DNA from: Auanema rhodensis
Lineage: Eukaryota; Nematoda; Chromadorea; Rhabditida; Rhabditidae
Direction of reading: 5' to 3'
NCBI GenBank assembly: GCA_964057225.1
Contig: OZ059898.1
Coordinates: 3,472,001 to 3,536,000 of the forward strand
DNA: 64,000 bases
A program made the translations under genes and the position numbers. Below are positions 1 through 12,970 of this stretch, one piece after another; positions within the stretch are counted from its first letter, which is position 1, and every line of letters starts with the position of its first letter. Under the pieces are notes generated by a model. The model saw nothing but the letters and a program-made list of their open reading frames with translations. It did not search any database and was not told where the DNA came from.

Positions 1-134
1 GAAATAATTTTTTCGTTGAATAACATTGTCCATCGTCTTTGCCTTGAAAAAAGGAATCTAAAAACATCTACTTTTTGCTAAATTATTTTGAAATTTTTCG
101 AAAAAATTTTTGTCAAAATGTTTTTGGAAGCAAT

Positions 135-158
135 GTTGAGTGTACATGGAAACTCAAC
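135..158. repeat. Satellite dyad 1 (representative monomer)
   Basis: Perfect inverted repeat GTTGAGT / ACTCAAC (7-bp arms) around a 10-base loop that contains TGTACA. It is present in nearly every monomer. Common variants change one end base pair (GTTGAG to ATTGAG) or, more rarely, an arm base (GTTGACTG near 5396, 6447, 12061 and 12763). Confidence 0.85.
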
Positions 159-249
159 ATACACTAATGCATCATTTTTCAAACGATCATAACTAATTTT
201 TGTATCAAGCGTTTCTTAATGTAGTATAGTGCATTCGATCCGGATTTTT

Positions 250-288
250 AAGCTGCGTCGATCTGTGTTATCAGATTTGCGCTAGCTT
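250..288. repeat. Satellite dyad 2, compound hairpin (representative monomer)
   Basis: Nested inverted repeat of 39 bp: outer arms AAGCT/AGCTT, then GCG/CGC, a 3-base internal loop, inner arms ATCTG/CAGAT and a 6-base loop. This is the most GC-rich and one of the best conserved parts of the monomer. The common variant GCGTCAATCTG falls in the internal loop and leaves the arms intact. Confidence 0.8.
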
Positions 289-311
289 AAAAATGCACCG
301 AGATATCAACT

Positions 312-333
312 GATATAAGTTCACACTTATATC
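312..333. repeat. Satellite dyad 3, 9-bp perfect arms (representative monomer)
   Basis: GATATAAGT / ACTTATATC, perfect 9-bp arms around the loop TCAC, directly after another short dyad (GATATC). It is nearly invariant across the window. The right block has a minor variant with GATATAGGT (for example 52980, 56838, 60001, 63508) that introduces one arm mismatch. Confidence 0.85.
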
Positions 334-3300
334 CTCGATTTTCACCCTGAAGAATTAATTTTTTCGTTGAATAACATTGTCTATCGTCTTTGCCTTGAGA
401 AATGGAATCTAAAAACATCTACTTTTTGCTAAATTATTTTGAAATTTTTCGAAAAAATTTTTGTCAAAATGTTTTTGGAAGCAATGTTGAGTGTACATGG
501 AAACTCAACATACACTAATGCATCATTTTTCAAACGATCATAACTAATTTTTGTATCAAGCGTTTCTCAATGTAATATAGTGCATTCGATGCGGATTTTT
601 AAGCTGCGTCGATCTGTGTTATCAGATTTGCGCTAGCTTAAAAATGCACCGAGATATCAACTGATATAAGTTCACACTTATATCCTCGATTTTCACCCTG
701 AAGAAATAATTTTTTCGTTGAATAACATTGTCCATCGTCTTTGCCTTGAAAAAAGGAATCTAAAAACATCTACTTTTTGCTAAATTATTTTGAAATTTTT
801 CGAAAAAATTTTTGTCAAAATTTTTTGGAAGCAATGTTGAGTGTACATGGAAACTCAACATACACTAATGCATCATTTTTCAAACGATCATAACTAATTT
901 TTGTATCAAGCGTTTTTCAATGTAGTATAGTGCATTCGATGCGCATTTTTAAGCTGCGTCGATCTGTGTTATCAGATTTGCGCTAGCTTAAAAGTGCACC
1001 GAGATATCAACTGATATAAGTTCACACTTATATCCTCGATTTTCACCCTGAAGAAATAATTTTTTCGTTGAATAACATTGTCCATCGTCTTTGCCTTGAA
1101 AAAAGGAATCTAAAAACATCTACTTTTTGCTAAATTATTTTGAAATTTTTCGAAAAAATTTTTGTCAAAATGTTTTTGGAAGCAATGTTGAGTGTACATG
1201 GAAACTCAACATACACTAATGCATCATTTTTCAAACGATCATAACTAATTTTTGTATCAAGCGTTTCTTAATGTAGTATAGTGCATTCGATCCGGATTTT
1301 TAAGCTGCGTCGATCTGTGTTATCAGATTTGCGCTAGCTTAAAAATGCACCGAGATATCAACTGATATAAGTTCACACTTATATCCTCGATTTTCACCCT
1401 GAAGAAATAATTTTTTCGTTGAATAACATTGTCCATCGTCTTTGCCTTGAAAAAAGGAATCTAAAAACATCTACTTTTTGCTAAATTATTTTGAAATTTT
1501 TCGAAAAAATTTTTGTCAAAATTTTTTGGAAGCAATGTTGAGTGTACATGGAAACTCAACATACACTAATGCATCATTTTTCAAACGATCATAACTAATT
1601 TTTGTATCAAGCGTTTTTCAATGTAGTATAGTGCATTCGATGCGCATTTTTAAGCTGCGTCGATCTGTGTTATCAGATTTGCGCTAGCTTAAAAGTGCAC
1701 CGAGATATCAACTGATATAAGTTCACACTTATATCCTCGATTTTCACCCTGAAGAAATAATTTTTTCGTTGAATAACATTGTCCATCGTCTTTGCCTTGA
1801 AAAAAGGAATCTAAAAACATCTACTTTTTGCTAAATTATTTTGAAATTTTTCGAAAAAAGTTTTGTCAAAATGTTTTTGGAAGCAATGTTGAGTGTACAT
1901 GGAAACTCAACATACACTAATGCATCATTTTTCAAACGATCATAACTAATTTTTTTATCAAGCGTTTCTCAATGTAGTATAGTGCATTCGATGCAGATTT
2001 TTAAGCTGCGTCGATCTGTGTTATCAGATTTGCGCTAGCTTAAAAATGCACCGAGATATCAACTGATATAAGTTCACACTTATATCCTCGATTTTCACCC
2101 TGAAGAAATAATTTTTTCGTTGAATAACATTGTTCATCGTCTTTGCCTTGAAAAAAGGAATCTAAAAACATCTACTTTTTGCTAAATTATTTTGAAATTT
2201 TTCGAAAAAAGTTTTGTCAAAATGTTTTTGGAAGCAATGTTGAGTGTACATGGAAACTCAACATACACTAATGCATCATTTTTCAAACGATCATAACTAA
2301 TTTTTGTATCAAGCGTTTTTCAATGTAGTATAGTGCATTCGATGCGCATTTTTAAGCTGCGTCGATCTGTGTTATCAGATTTGCGCTAGCTTAAAAGTGC
2401 ACCGAGATATCAACTGATATAAGTTCACACTTATATCCTCGATTTTCACCCTGAAGAAATAATTTTTTCGTTGAATAACATTGTCCATCGTCTTTGCCTT
2501 GAAAAAAGGAATCTAAAAACATCTACTTTTTGCTAAATTATTTTGAAATTTTTCGAAAAAAGTTTTGTCAAAATGTTTTTGGAAGCAATGTTGAGTGTAC
2601 ATGGAAACTCAACATACACTAATGCATCATTTTTCAAACGATCATAACTAATTTTTTTATCAAGCGTTTCTCAATGTAGTATAGTGCATTCGATGCAGAT
2701 TTTTAAGCTGCGTCGATCTGTGTTATCAGATTTGCGCTAGCTTAAAAATGCACCGAGATATCAACTGATATAAGTTCACACTTATATCCTCGATTTTCAC
2801 CCTGAAGAAATAATTTTTTCGTTGAATAACATTGTTCATCGTCTTTGCCTTGAAAAAAGGAATCTAAAAACATCTACTTTTTGCTAAATTATTTTGAAAT
2901 TTTTCGAAAAAATTTTTGTCAAAATTTTTTGGAAGCAATGTTGAGTGTACATGGAAACTCAACATACACTAATGCATCATTTTTCAAACGATCATAACTA
3001 ATTTTTGTATCAAGCGTTTTTCAATGTAGTATAGTGCATTCGATGCGGATTTTTAAGCTGCGTCGATCTGTGTTATCAGATTTGCGCTAGCTTAAAAATG
3101 CACCGAGATATCAACTGATATAAGTTCACACTTATATCCTCGATTTTCACCCTGAAGAAATAATTTTTTTGTTGAATAACATTGTCCATCGTCTTTGCCT
3201 TGAAAAAAGGAATCTAAAAACATCTACTTTTTGCTGAATTATTTTGAAATTTTTCGAAAAAATTTTTGTCAAAATGTTTTTGGAAGCAATGTTGAGTGTA

Positions 3301-6300
3301 CATGGAAACTCAACATACACTAATGCATCATTTTTCAAACGATCATAACTAATTTTTGTATTAAGCGTTTCTTAATGTAGTATAGTGCATTCGATTCGGA
3401 TTTTTAAGCTGCGTCGATCTGTGTTATCAGATTTGCGCTAGCTTAAAAATGCACCGAGATATCAACTGATATAAGTTCACACTTATATCCTCGATTTTCA
3501 CCCTGAAGAAATAATTTTTTCGTTGAATAACATCGTCCATCGTCTTTGCCTTGAAAAAAGGAATCTAAAAACATCTACTTTTTGCTAAATTATTTTGAAA
3601 TTTTTCGAAAAAATTTTTGTCAAAATGTTTTTGGAAGCAATGTTGAGTGTACATGGAAACTCAACATACACTAATGCATCATTTTTCAAACGATCATAAC
3701 TAATTTTTGTATTAAGCGTTTCTCAATGTAGTATAGTGCATTCGATGCGGATTTTTAAGCTGCGTCGATCTGTGTTATCAGATTTGCGCTAGCTTAAAAA
3801 TGCACCGAGATATCAACTGATATAAGTTCACACTTATATCCTCGATTTTCACCCTGAAGAATTAATTTTTTCGTTGAATAACATTGTCTATCGTCTTTGC
3901 CTTGAGAAATGGAATCTAAAAACATCTACTTTTTGCTAAATTATTTTGAAATTTTTCGAAAAAATTTTTGTCAAAATGTTTTTGGAAGCAATGTTGAGTG
4001 TACATGGAAACTCAACATACACTAATGCATCATTTTTCAAACAATCATAACTAATTTTTGTATCAAGCGTTTCTCAATGTAGTATAGTGCATTCGATGCG
4101 GATTTTTAAGCTGCGTCGATCTGTGTTATCAGATTTGCGCTAGCTTAAAAATGCACCGAGATATCAACTGATATAAGTTCACACTTATATCCTCGATTTT
4201 CATCCTGAAGAATTAATTTTTTCGTTGAATAACATTGTCCATCGTCTTTGCCTTGAAAAATCGAATCTAAAAACATCTACTTTTCGCTAAATTATTTTGA
4301 AATTTTTCGAAAAAATTTTTGTCAAAATGTTTTTGGAAGCAATGTTGAGTGTACATGGAAACTCAACATACACTAATGCATCATTTTTCAAACGATCAAA
4401 ACTAATTCTTGTATCAAGCGTTTTTCAATGTAGTATAGTGCATTCGATGCGGATTTTTAAGCTGCGTCGATCTGTGTTATCAGATTTGCGCTAGCTTAAA
4501 AATGCACCGAGATATCAACTGATATAAGTTCACACTTATATCCTCGATTTTCACCCTGAAGAAATAATTTTTTCGTTGAATAACATTGTCCATCGTCTTT
4601 GCCTTGAAAAAAGGAATCTAAAAACATCTACTTTTTGCTAAATTATTTTGAAATTTTTCGAAAAAATTTTTGTCAAAATTTTTTGGAAGCAATGTTGAGT
4701 GTACATGGAAACTCAACATACACTAATGCATCATTTTTCAAACGATCATAACTAATTTTTGTATCAAGCGTTTTTCAATGTAGTATAGTGCATTCGATGC
4801 GGATTTTTAAGCTGCGTCGATCTGTGTTATCAGATTTGCGCTAGCTTAAAAATGCACCGAGATATCAACTGATATAAGTTCACACTTATATCCTCGATTT
4901 TCACCCTGAAGAAATAATTTTTTCGTTGAATAACATTGTCCATCGTCTTTGCCTTGAAAAATAGAATCTAAAAACATCTACTTTTTGCTAAATTATTTTG
5001 AAATTTTTCGAAAAAATTTTTGTCAAAATGTTTTTGGAAGCAATATTGAGTGTACATGGAAACTCAACATACACTAATGCATCATTTTTCAAACGATCAT
5101 AACTAATTTTTCTATCAAGCGTTTCTCAATGTAGTATAGTGCATTCGATGCGGATTTTTAAGCTGCGTCAATCTGTGTTATCAGATTTGCGCTAGCTTAA
5201 AAATGCACCGAGATATCAACTGATATAAGTTCACACTTATATCCTCGATTTTCACCCTGAAGAATTAATTTTTTCGTTGAATAACATTGTCCATCGTCTT
5301 TGCCTTGAAAAATGGAATCTAAAAACATCTACTTTTTGCTAAATTATTTTGAAATTTTTCGAAAAAATTTTTGTCAAAATTTTTTGGAAGCAATGTTGAC
5401 TGTACATGGAAACTCAACATACACTAATGCATCATTTTTCAAACGATCATAACTAATTTTTGTATCAAGCGTTTTTCAATGTAGTATAGTGCATTCGATG
5501 CGGATTTTTAAGCTGCGTCGATCTGTGTTATCAGATTTGCGCTAGCTTAAAAATGCACCGAGATATCAACTGATATAAGTTCACACTTATATCCTCGATT
5601 TTCACCCTGAAGAAATAATTTTTTCGTTGAATAACATTGTCCATCGTCTTTGCCTTGAAAAATGGAATCTAAAAACATCTACTTTTTGCTAAATTATTTT
5701 GAAATTTTTCGAAAAAATTTTTGTCAAAATGTTTTTGGAAGCAATATTGAGTGTACATGGAAACTCAACATACACTAATGCATCATTTTTCAAACGATCA
5801 TAACTAATTTTTGTATCAAGCGTTTCTCAATGTAGTATAGTGCATTCGATGCGGATTTTTAAGCTGCGTCGATCTGTGTTATCAGATTTGCGCTAGCTTA
5901 AAAATGCACCGAGATATCAACTGATATAAGTTCACACTTATATCCTCGATTTTCACCCTGAAGAATTAATTTTTTCGTTGAATAACATTGTCCATCGTCT
6001 TTGCCTTGAAAAATGGAATCTAAAAACATCTACTTTTTGCTAAATTATTTTGAAATTTTTCGAAAAAATTTTTGTCAAAATTTTTTGGAAGCAATGTTGA
6101 GTGTACATGGAAACTCAACATACACTAATGCATCATTTTTCAAACGATCATAACTAATTTTTGTATCAAGCGTTTTTCAATGTAGTATAGTGCATTCGAT
6201 GCGGATTTTTAAGCTGCGTCGATCTGTGTTATCAGATTTGCGCTAGCTTAAAAATGCACCGAGATATCAACTGATATAAGTTCACACTTATATCCTCGAT

Positions 6301-6723
6301 TTTCACCCTGAAGAAATAATTTTTTCGTTGAATAACATTGTCCATCGTCTTTGCCTTGAAAAATGGAATCTAAAAACATCTACTTTTTGCTAAATTATTT
6401 TGAAATTTTTCGAAAAAATTTTTGTCAAAATTTTTTGGAAGCAATGTTGACTGTACATGGAAACTCAACATACACTAATGCATCATTTTTCAAACGATCA
6501 TAACTAATTTTTGTATCAAGCGTTTTTCAATGTAGTATAGTGCATTCGATGCGGATTTTTAAGCTGCGTCGATCTGTGTTATCAGATTTGCGCTAGCTTA
6601 AAAATGCACCGAGATATCAACTGATATAAGTTCACACTTATATCCTCGATTTTCATCCTGAAGAATTAATTTTTTCGTTGAATAACATTGTCTATCGTCT
6701 TTGCCTTGAAAAATGAAATCTAA

Positions 6724-9700
6724 AAACATCTACTTTTCGCTAAATTATTTTGAAATTTTTCGAAAAAATTTTTGTCAAAATGTTTTTGGAAGCAATGTTG
6801 AGTGTACATGGAAACTCAACATACACTAATGCATCATTTTTCAAACGATCATAACTAATTTTTGTATCAAGCGTTTCTTAATGTAGTATAGTGCATTCGA
6901 TCCGGATTTTTAAGCTGCGTCGATCTGTGTTATCAGATTTGCGCTAGCTTAAAAATGCACCGAGATATCAACTGATATAAGTTCACACTTATATCCTCGA
7001 TTTTCACCCTGAAGAATTAATTTTTTCGTTGAATAACATTGTCTATCGTCTTTGCCTTGAGAAATGGAATCTAAAAACATCTACTTTTTGCTAAATTATT
7101 TTGAAATTTTTCGAAAAAATTTTTGTCAAAATGTTTTTGGAAGCAATGTTGAGTGTACATGGAAACTCAACATACACTAATGCATCATTTTTCAAACGAT
7201 CATAACTAATTTTTGTATCAAGCGTTTCTCAATGTAATATAGTGCATTCGATGCGGATTTTTAAGCTGCGTCGATCTGTGTTATCAGATTTGCGCTAGCT
7301 TAAAAATGCACCGAGATATCAACTGATATAAGTTCACACTTATATCCTCGATTTTCACCCTGAAGAAATAATTTTTTCGTTGAATAACATTGTCCATCGT
7401 CTTTGCCTTGAAAAAAGGAATCTAAAAACATCTACTTTTTGCTAAATTATTTTGAAATTTTTCGAAAAAATTTTTGTCAAAATGTTTTTGGAAGCAATGT
7501 TGAGTGTACATGGAAACTCAACATACACTAATGCATCATTTTTCAAACGATCATAACTAATTTTTGTATCAAGCGTTTCTTAATGTAGTATAGTGCATTC
7601 GATCCGGATTTTTAAGCTGCGTCGATCTGTGTTATCAGATTTGCGCTAGCTTAAAAATGCACCGAGATATCAACTGATATAAGTTCACACTTATATCCTC
7701 GATTTTCACCCTGAAGAATTAATTTTTTCGTTGAATAACATTGTCTATCGTCTTTGCCTTGAGAAATGGAATCTAAAAACATCTACTTTTTGCTAAATTA
7801 TTTTGAAATTTTTCGAAAAAATTTTTGTCAAAATGTTTTTGGAAGCAATGTTGAGTGTACATGGAAACTCAACATACACTAATGCATCATTTTTCAAACG
7901 ATCATAACTAATTTTTGTATCAAGCGTTTCTCAATGTAATATAGTGCATTCGATGCGGATTTTTAAGCTGCGTCGATCTGTGTTATCAGATTTGCGCTAG
8001 CTTAAAAATGCACCGAGATATCAACTGATATAAGTTCACACTTATATCCTCGATTTTCACCCTGAAGAAATAATTTTTTCGTTGAATAACATTGTCCATC
8101 GTCTTTGCCTTGAAAAAAGGAATCTAAAAACATCTACTTTTTGCTAAATTATTTTGAAATTTTTCGAAAAAATTTTTGTCAAAATTTTTTGGAAGCAATG
8201 TTGAGTGTACATGGAAACTCAACATACACTAATGCATCATTTTTCAAACGATCATAACTAATTTTTGTATCAAGCGTTTTTCAATGTAGTATAGTGCATT
8301 CGATGCGCATTTTTAAGCTGCGTCGATCTGTGTTATCAGATTTGCGCTAGCTTAAAAGTGCACCGAGATATCAACTGATATAAGTTCACACTTATATCCT
8401 CGATTTTCACCCTGAAGAAATAATTTTTTCGTTGAATAACATTGTCCATCGTCTTTGCCTTGAAAAAAGGAATCTAAAAACATCTACTTTTTGCTAAATT
8501 ATTTTGAAATTTTTCGAAAAAATTTTTGTCAAAATGTTTTTGGAAGCAATGTTGAGTGTACATGGAAACTCAACATACACTAATGCATCATTTTTCAAAC
8601 GATCATAACTAATTTTTGTATCAAGCGTTTCTTAATGTAGTATAGTGCATTCGATCCGGATTTTTAAGCTGCGTCGATCTGTGTTATCAGATTTGCGCTA
8701 GCTTAAAAATGCACCGAGATATCAACTGATATAAGTTCACACTTATATCCTCGATTTTCACCCTGAAGAAATAATTTTTTCGTTGAATAACATTGTCCAT
8801 CGTCTTTGCCTTGAAAAAAGGAATCTAAAAACATCTACTTTTTGCTAAATTATTTTGAAATTTTTCGAAAAAAGTTTTGTCAAAATGTTTTTGGAAGCAA
8901 TGTTGAGTGTACATGGAAACTCAACATACACTAATGCATCATTTTTCAAACGATCATAACTAATTTTTTTATCAAGCGTTTCTCAATGTAGTATAGTGCA
9001 TTCGATGCAGATTTTTAAGCTGCGTCGATCTGTGTTATCAGATTTGCGCTAGCTTAAAAATGCACCGAGATATCAACTGATATAAGTTCACACTTATATC
9101 CTCGATTTTCACCCTGAAGAAATAATTTTTTCGTTGAATAACATTGTTCATCGTCTTTGCCTTGAAAAAAGGAATCTAAAAACATCTACTTTTTGCTAAA
9201 TTATTTTGAAATTTTTCGAAAAAAGTTTTGTCAAAATGTTTTTGGAAGCAATGTTGAGTGTACATGGAAACTCAACATACACTAATGCATCATTTTTCAA
9301 ACGATCATAACTAATTTTTGTATCAAGCGTTTTTCAATGTAGTATAGTGCATTCGATGCGCATTTTTAAGCTGCGTCGATCTGTGTTATCAGATTTGCGC
9401 TAGCTTAAAAGTGCACCGAGATATCAACTGATATAAGTTCACACTTATATCCTCGATTTTCACCCTGAAGAAATAATTTTTTCGTTGAATAACATTGTCC
9501 ATCGTCTTTGCCTTGAAAAAAGGAATCTAAAAACATCTACTTTTTGCTAAATTATTTTGAAATTTTTCGAAAAAAGTTTTGTCAAAATGTTTTTGGAAGC
9601 AATGTTGAGTGTACATGGAAACTCAACATACACTAATGCATCATTTTTCAAACGATCATAACTAATTTTTGTATCAAGCGTTTTTCAATGTAGTATAGTG

Positions 9701-12300
9701 CATTCGATGCGGATTTTTAAGCTGCGTCGATCTGTGTTATCAGATTTGCGCTAGCTTAAAAATGCACCGAGATATCAACTGATATAAGTTCACACTTATA
9801 TCCTCGATTTTCACCCTGAAGAAATAATTTTTTTGTTGAATAACATTGTCCATCGTCTTTGCCTTGAAAAAAGGAATCTAAAAACATCTACTTTTTGCTG
9901 AATTATTTTGAAATTTTTCGAAAAAATTTTTGTCAAAATGTTTTTGGAAGCAATGTTGAGTGTACATGGAAACTCAACATACACTAATGCATCATTTTTC
10001 AAACGATCATAACTAATTTTTGTATTAAGCGTTTCTTAATGTAGTATAGTGCATTCGATTCGGATTTTTAAGCTGCGTCGATCTGTGTTATCAGATTTGC
10101 GCTAGCTTAAAAATGCACCGAGATATCAACTGATATAAGTTCACACTTATATCCTCGATTTTCACCCTGAAGAAATAATTTTTTCGTTGAATAACATCGT
10201 CCATCGTCTTTGCCTTGAAAAAAGGAATCTAAAAACATCTACTTTTTGCTAAATTATTTTGAAATTTTTCGAAAAAATTTTTGTCAAAATGTTTTTGGAA
10301 GCAATGTTGAGTGTACATGGAAACTCAACATACACTAATGCATCATTTTTCAAACGATCATAACTAATTTTTGTATTAAGCGTTTCTCAATGTAGTATAG
10401 TGCATTCGATGCGGATTTTTAAGCTGCGTCGATCTGTGTTATCAGATTTGCGCTAGCTTAAAAATGCACCGAGATATCAACTGATATAAGTTCACACTTA
10501 TATCCTCGATTTTCACCCTGAAGAATTAATTTTTTCGTTGAATAACATTGTCTATCGTCTTTGCCTTGAGAAATGGAATCTAAAAACATCTACTTTTTGC
10601 TAAATTATTTTGAAATTTTTCGAAAAAATTTTTGTCAAAATGTTTTTGGAAGCAATGTTGAGTGTACATGGAAACTCAACATACACTAATGCATCATTTT
10701 TCAAACAATCATAACTAATTTTTGTATCAAGCGTTTCTCAATGTAGTATAGTGCATTCGATGCGGATTTTTAAGCTGCGTCGATCTGTGTTATCAGATTT
10801 GCGCTAGCTTAAAAATGCACCGAGATATCAACTGATATAAGTTCACACTTATATCCTCGATTTTCATCCTGAAGAATTAATTTTTTCGTTGAATAACATT
10901 GTCCATCGTCTTTGCCTTGAAAAATCGAATCTAAAAACATCTACTTTTCGCTAAATTATTTTGAAATTTTTCGAAAAAATTTTTGTCAAAATGTTTTTGG
11001 AAGCAATGTTGAGTGTACATGGAAACTCAACATACACTAATGCATCATTTTTCAAACGATCAAAACTAATTCTTGTATCAAGCGTTTTTCAATGTAGTAT
11101 AGTGCATTCGATGCGGATTTTTAAGCTGCGTCGATCTGTGTTATCAGATTTGCGCTAGCTTAAAAATGCACCGAGATATCAACTGATATAAGTTCACACT
11201 TATATCCTCGATTTTCACCCTGAAGAAATAATTTTTTCGTTGAATAACATTGTCCATCGTCTTTGCCTTGAAAAAAGGAATCTAAAAACATCTACTTTTT
11301 GCTAAATTATTTTGAAATTTTTCGAAAAAATTTTTGTCAAAATTTTTTGGAAGCAATGTTGAGTGTACATGGAAACTCAACATACACTAATGCATCATTT
11401 TTCAAACGATCATAACTAATTTTTGTATCAAGCGTTTTTCAATGTAGTATAGTGCATTCGATGCGGATTTTTAAGCTGCGTCGATCTGTGTTATCAGATT
11501 TGCGCTAGCTTAAAAATGCACCGAGATATCAACTGATATAAGTTCACACTTATATCCTCGATTTTCACCCTGAAGAAATAATTTTTTCGTTGAATAACAT
11601 TGTCCATCGTCTTTGCCTTGAAAAATAGAATCTAAAAACATCTACTTTTTGCTAAATTATTTTGAAATTTTTCGAAAAAATTTTTGTCAAAATGTTTTTG
11701 GAAGCAATATTGAGTGTACATGGAAACTCAACATACACTAATGCATCATTTTTCAAACGATCATAACTAATTTTTCTATCAAGCGTTTCTCAATGTAGTA
11801 TAGTGCATTCGATGCGGATTTTTAAGCTGCGTCAATCTGTGTTATCAGATTTGCGCTAGCTTAAAAATGCACCGAGATATCAACTGATATAAGTTCACAC
11901 TTATATCCTCGATTTTCACCCTGAAGAATTAATTTTTTCGTTGAATAACATTGTCCATCGTCTTTGCCTTGAAAAATGGAATCTAAAAACATCTACTTTT
12001 TGCTAAATTATTTTGAAATTTTTCGAAAAAATTTTTGTCAAAATTTTTTGGAAGCAATGTTGACTGTACATGGAAACTCAACATACACTAATGCATCATT
12101 TTTCAAACGATCATAACTAATTTTTGTATCAAGCGTTTTTCAATGTAGTATAGTGCATTCGATGCGGATTTTTAAGCTGCGTCGATCTGTGTTATCAGAT
12201 TTGCGCTAGCTTAAAAATGCACCGAGATATCAACTGATATAAGTTCACACTTATATCCTCGATTTTCACCCTGAAGAAATAATTTTTTCGTTGAATAACA
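6724..12300. repeat. Higher-order satellite duplication, copy B
   Basis: Partner of the segment at 60-5640. Inside this copy the first two monomers occur twice (6665-7367 and 7367-8070), one copy-A monomer (about 1402-1752) is missing, and two others (about 2455-3155) are fused into one. The net shift is therefore zero and the 6,664-bp spacing returns by 9811. This is the signature of unequal exchange after the large duplication. Confidence 0.8.
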
Positions 12301-12970
12301 TTGTCCATCGTCTTTGCCTTGAAAAATAGAATCTAAAAACATCTACTTTTTGCTAAATTATTTTGAAATTTTTCGAAAAAATTTTTGTCAAAATGTTTTT
12401 GGAAGCAATATTGAGTGTACATGGAAACTCAACATACACTAATGCATCATTTTTCAAACGATCATAACTAATTTTTCTATCAAGCGTTTCTCAATGTAGT
12501 ATAGTGCATTCGATGCGGATTTTTAAGCTGCGTCAATCTGTGTTATCAGATTTGCGCTAGCTTAAAAATGCACCGAGATATCAACTGATATAAGTTCACA
12601 CTTATATCCTCGATTTTCACCCTGAAGAATTAATTTTTTCGTTGAATAACATTGTCCATCGTCTTTGCCTTGAAAAATGGAATCTAAAAACATCTACTTT
12701 TTGCTAAATTATTTTGAAATTTTTCGAAAAAATTTTTGTCAAAATTTTTTGGAAGCAATGTTGACTGTACATGGAAACTCAACATACACTAATGCATCAT
12801 TTTTCAAACGATCATAACTAATTTTTGTATCAAGCGTTTTTCAATGTAGTATAGTGCATTCGATGCGGATTTTTAAGCTGCGTCGATCTGTGTTATCAGA
12901 TTTGCGCTAGCTTAAAAATGCACCGAGATATCAACTGATATAAGTTCACACTTATATCCTCGATTTTCAC
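11566..12970. repeat. Local 702-bp dimer duplication
   Basis: A two-monomer unit (first monomer AAAAATAGAATC, CAATATTGAG, TTTCTATCAAG, GCGTCAATC; second with AAATTTTTTGG and GTTGACTG) is present twice in tandem. The corresponding place in copy A (about 4902-5600) has it once. Confidence 0.8.

Larger units (their letters stand above)
60..5640. repeat. Higher-order satellite duplication, copy A
   Basis: This run of monomers recurs about 6,664 bp downstream with the same order of diagnostic variants. Examples are TTTTTTGTTG with GCTGAATT (3165-3240 and 9829-9904), AACATCGTCC (3530 and 10194), AAAAATCGAATC with TTTTCGCT (4256 and 10920) and GTTGACTG (5396 and 12060). The spacing equals 19 monomers. 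Boundaries are approximate. Confidence 0.85.

Noticed and set aside
3147-11158. Repeated 61-65 codon open frames in the satellite (also at 19985, 21418, 26711, 49148, 49499)
   Set aside because: They recur at monomer or duplication spacing, cross the satellite dyads, and open or close with single-base variants; there is no sign of coding selection.
60-12300. Assembly duplication as the cause of the 6.66-kb repeat
   Set aside because: The two copies differ by internal dimer gain and loss and by point variants, which a simple assembly error would not create; raw reads should still be checked.
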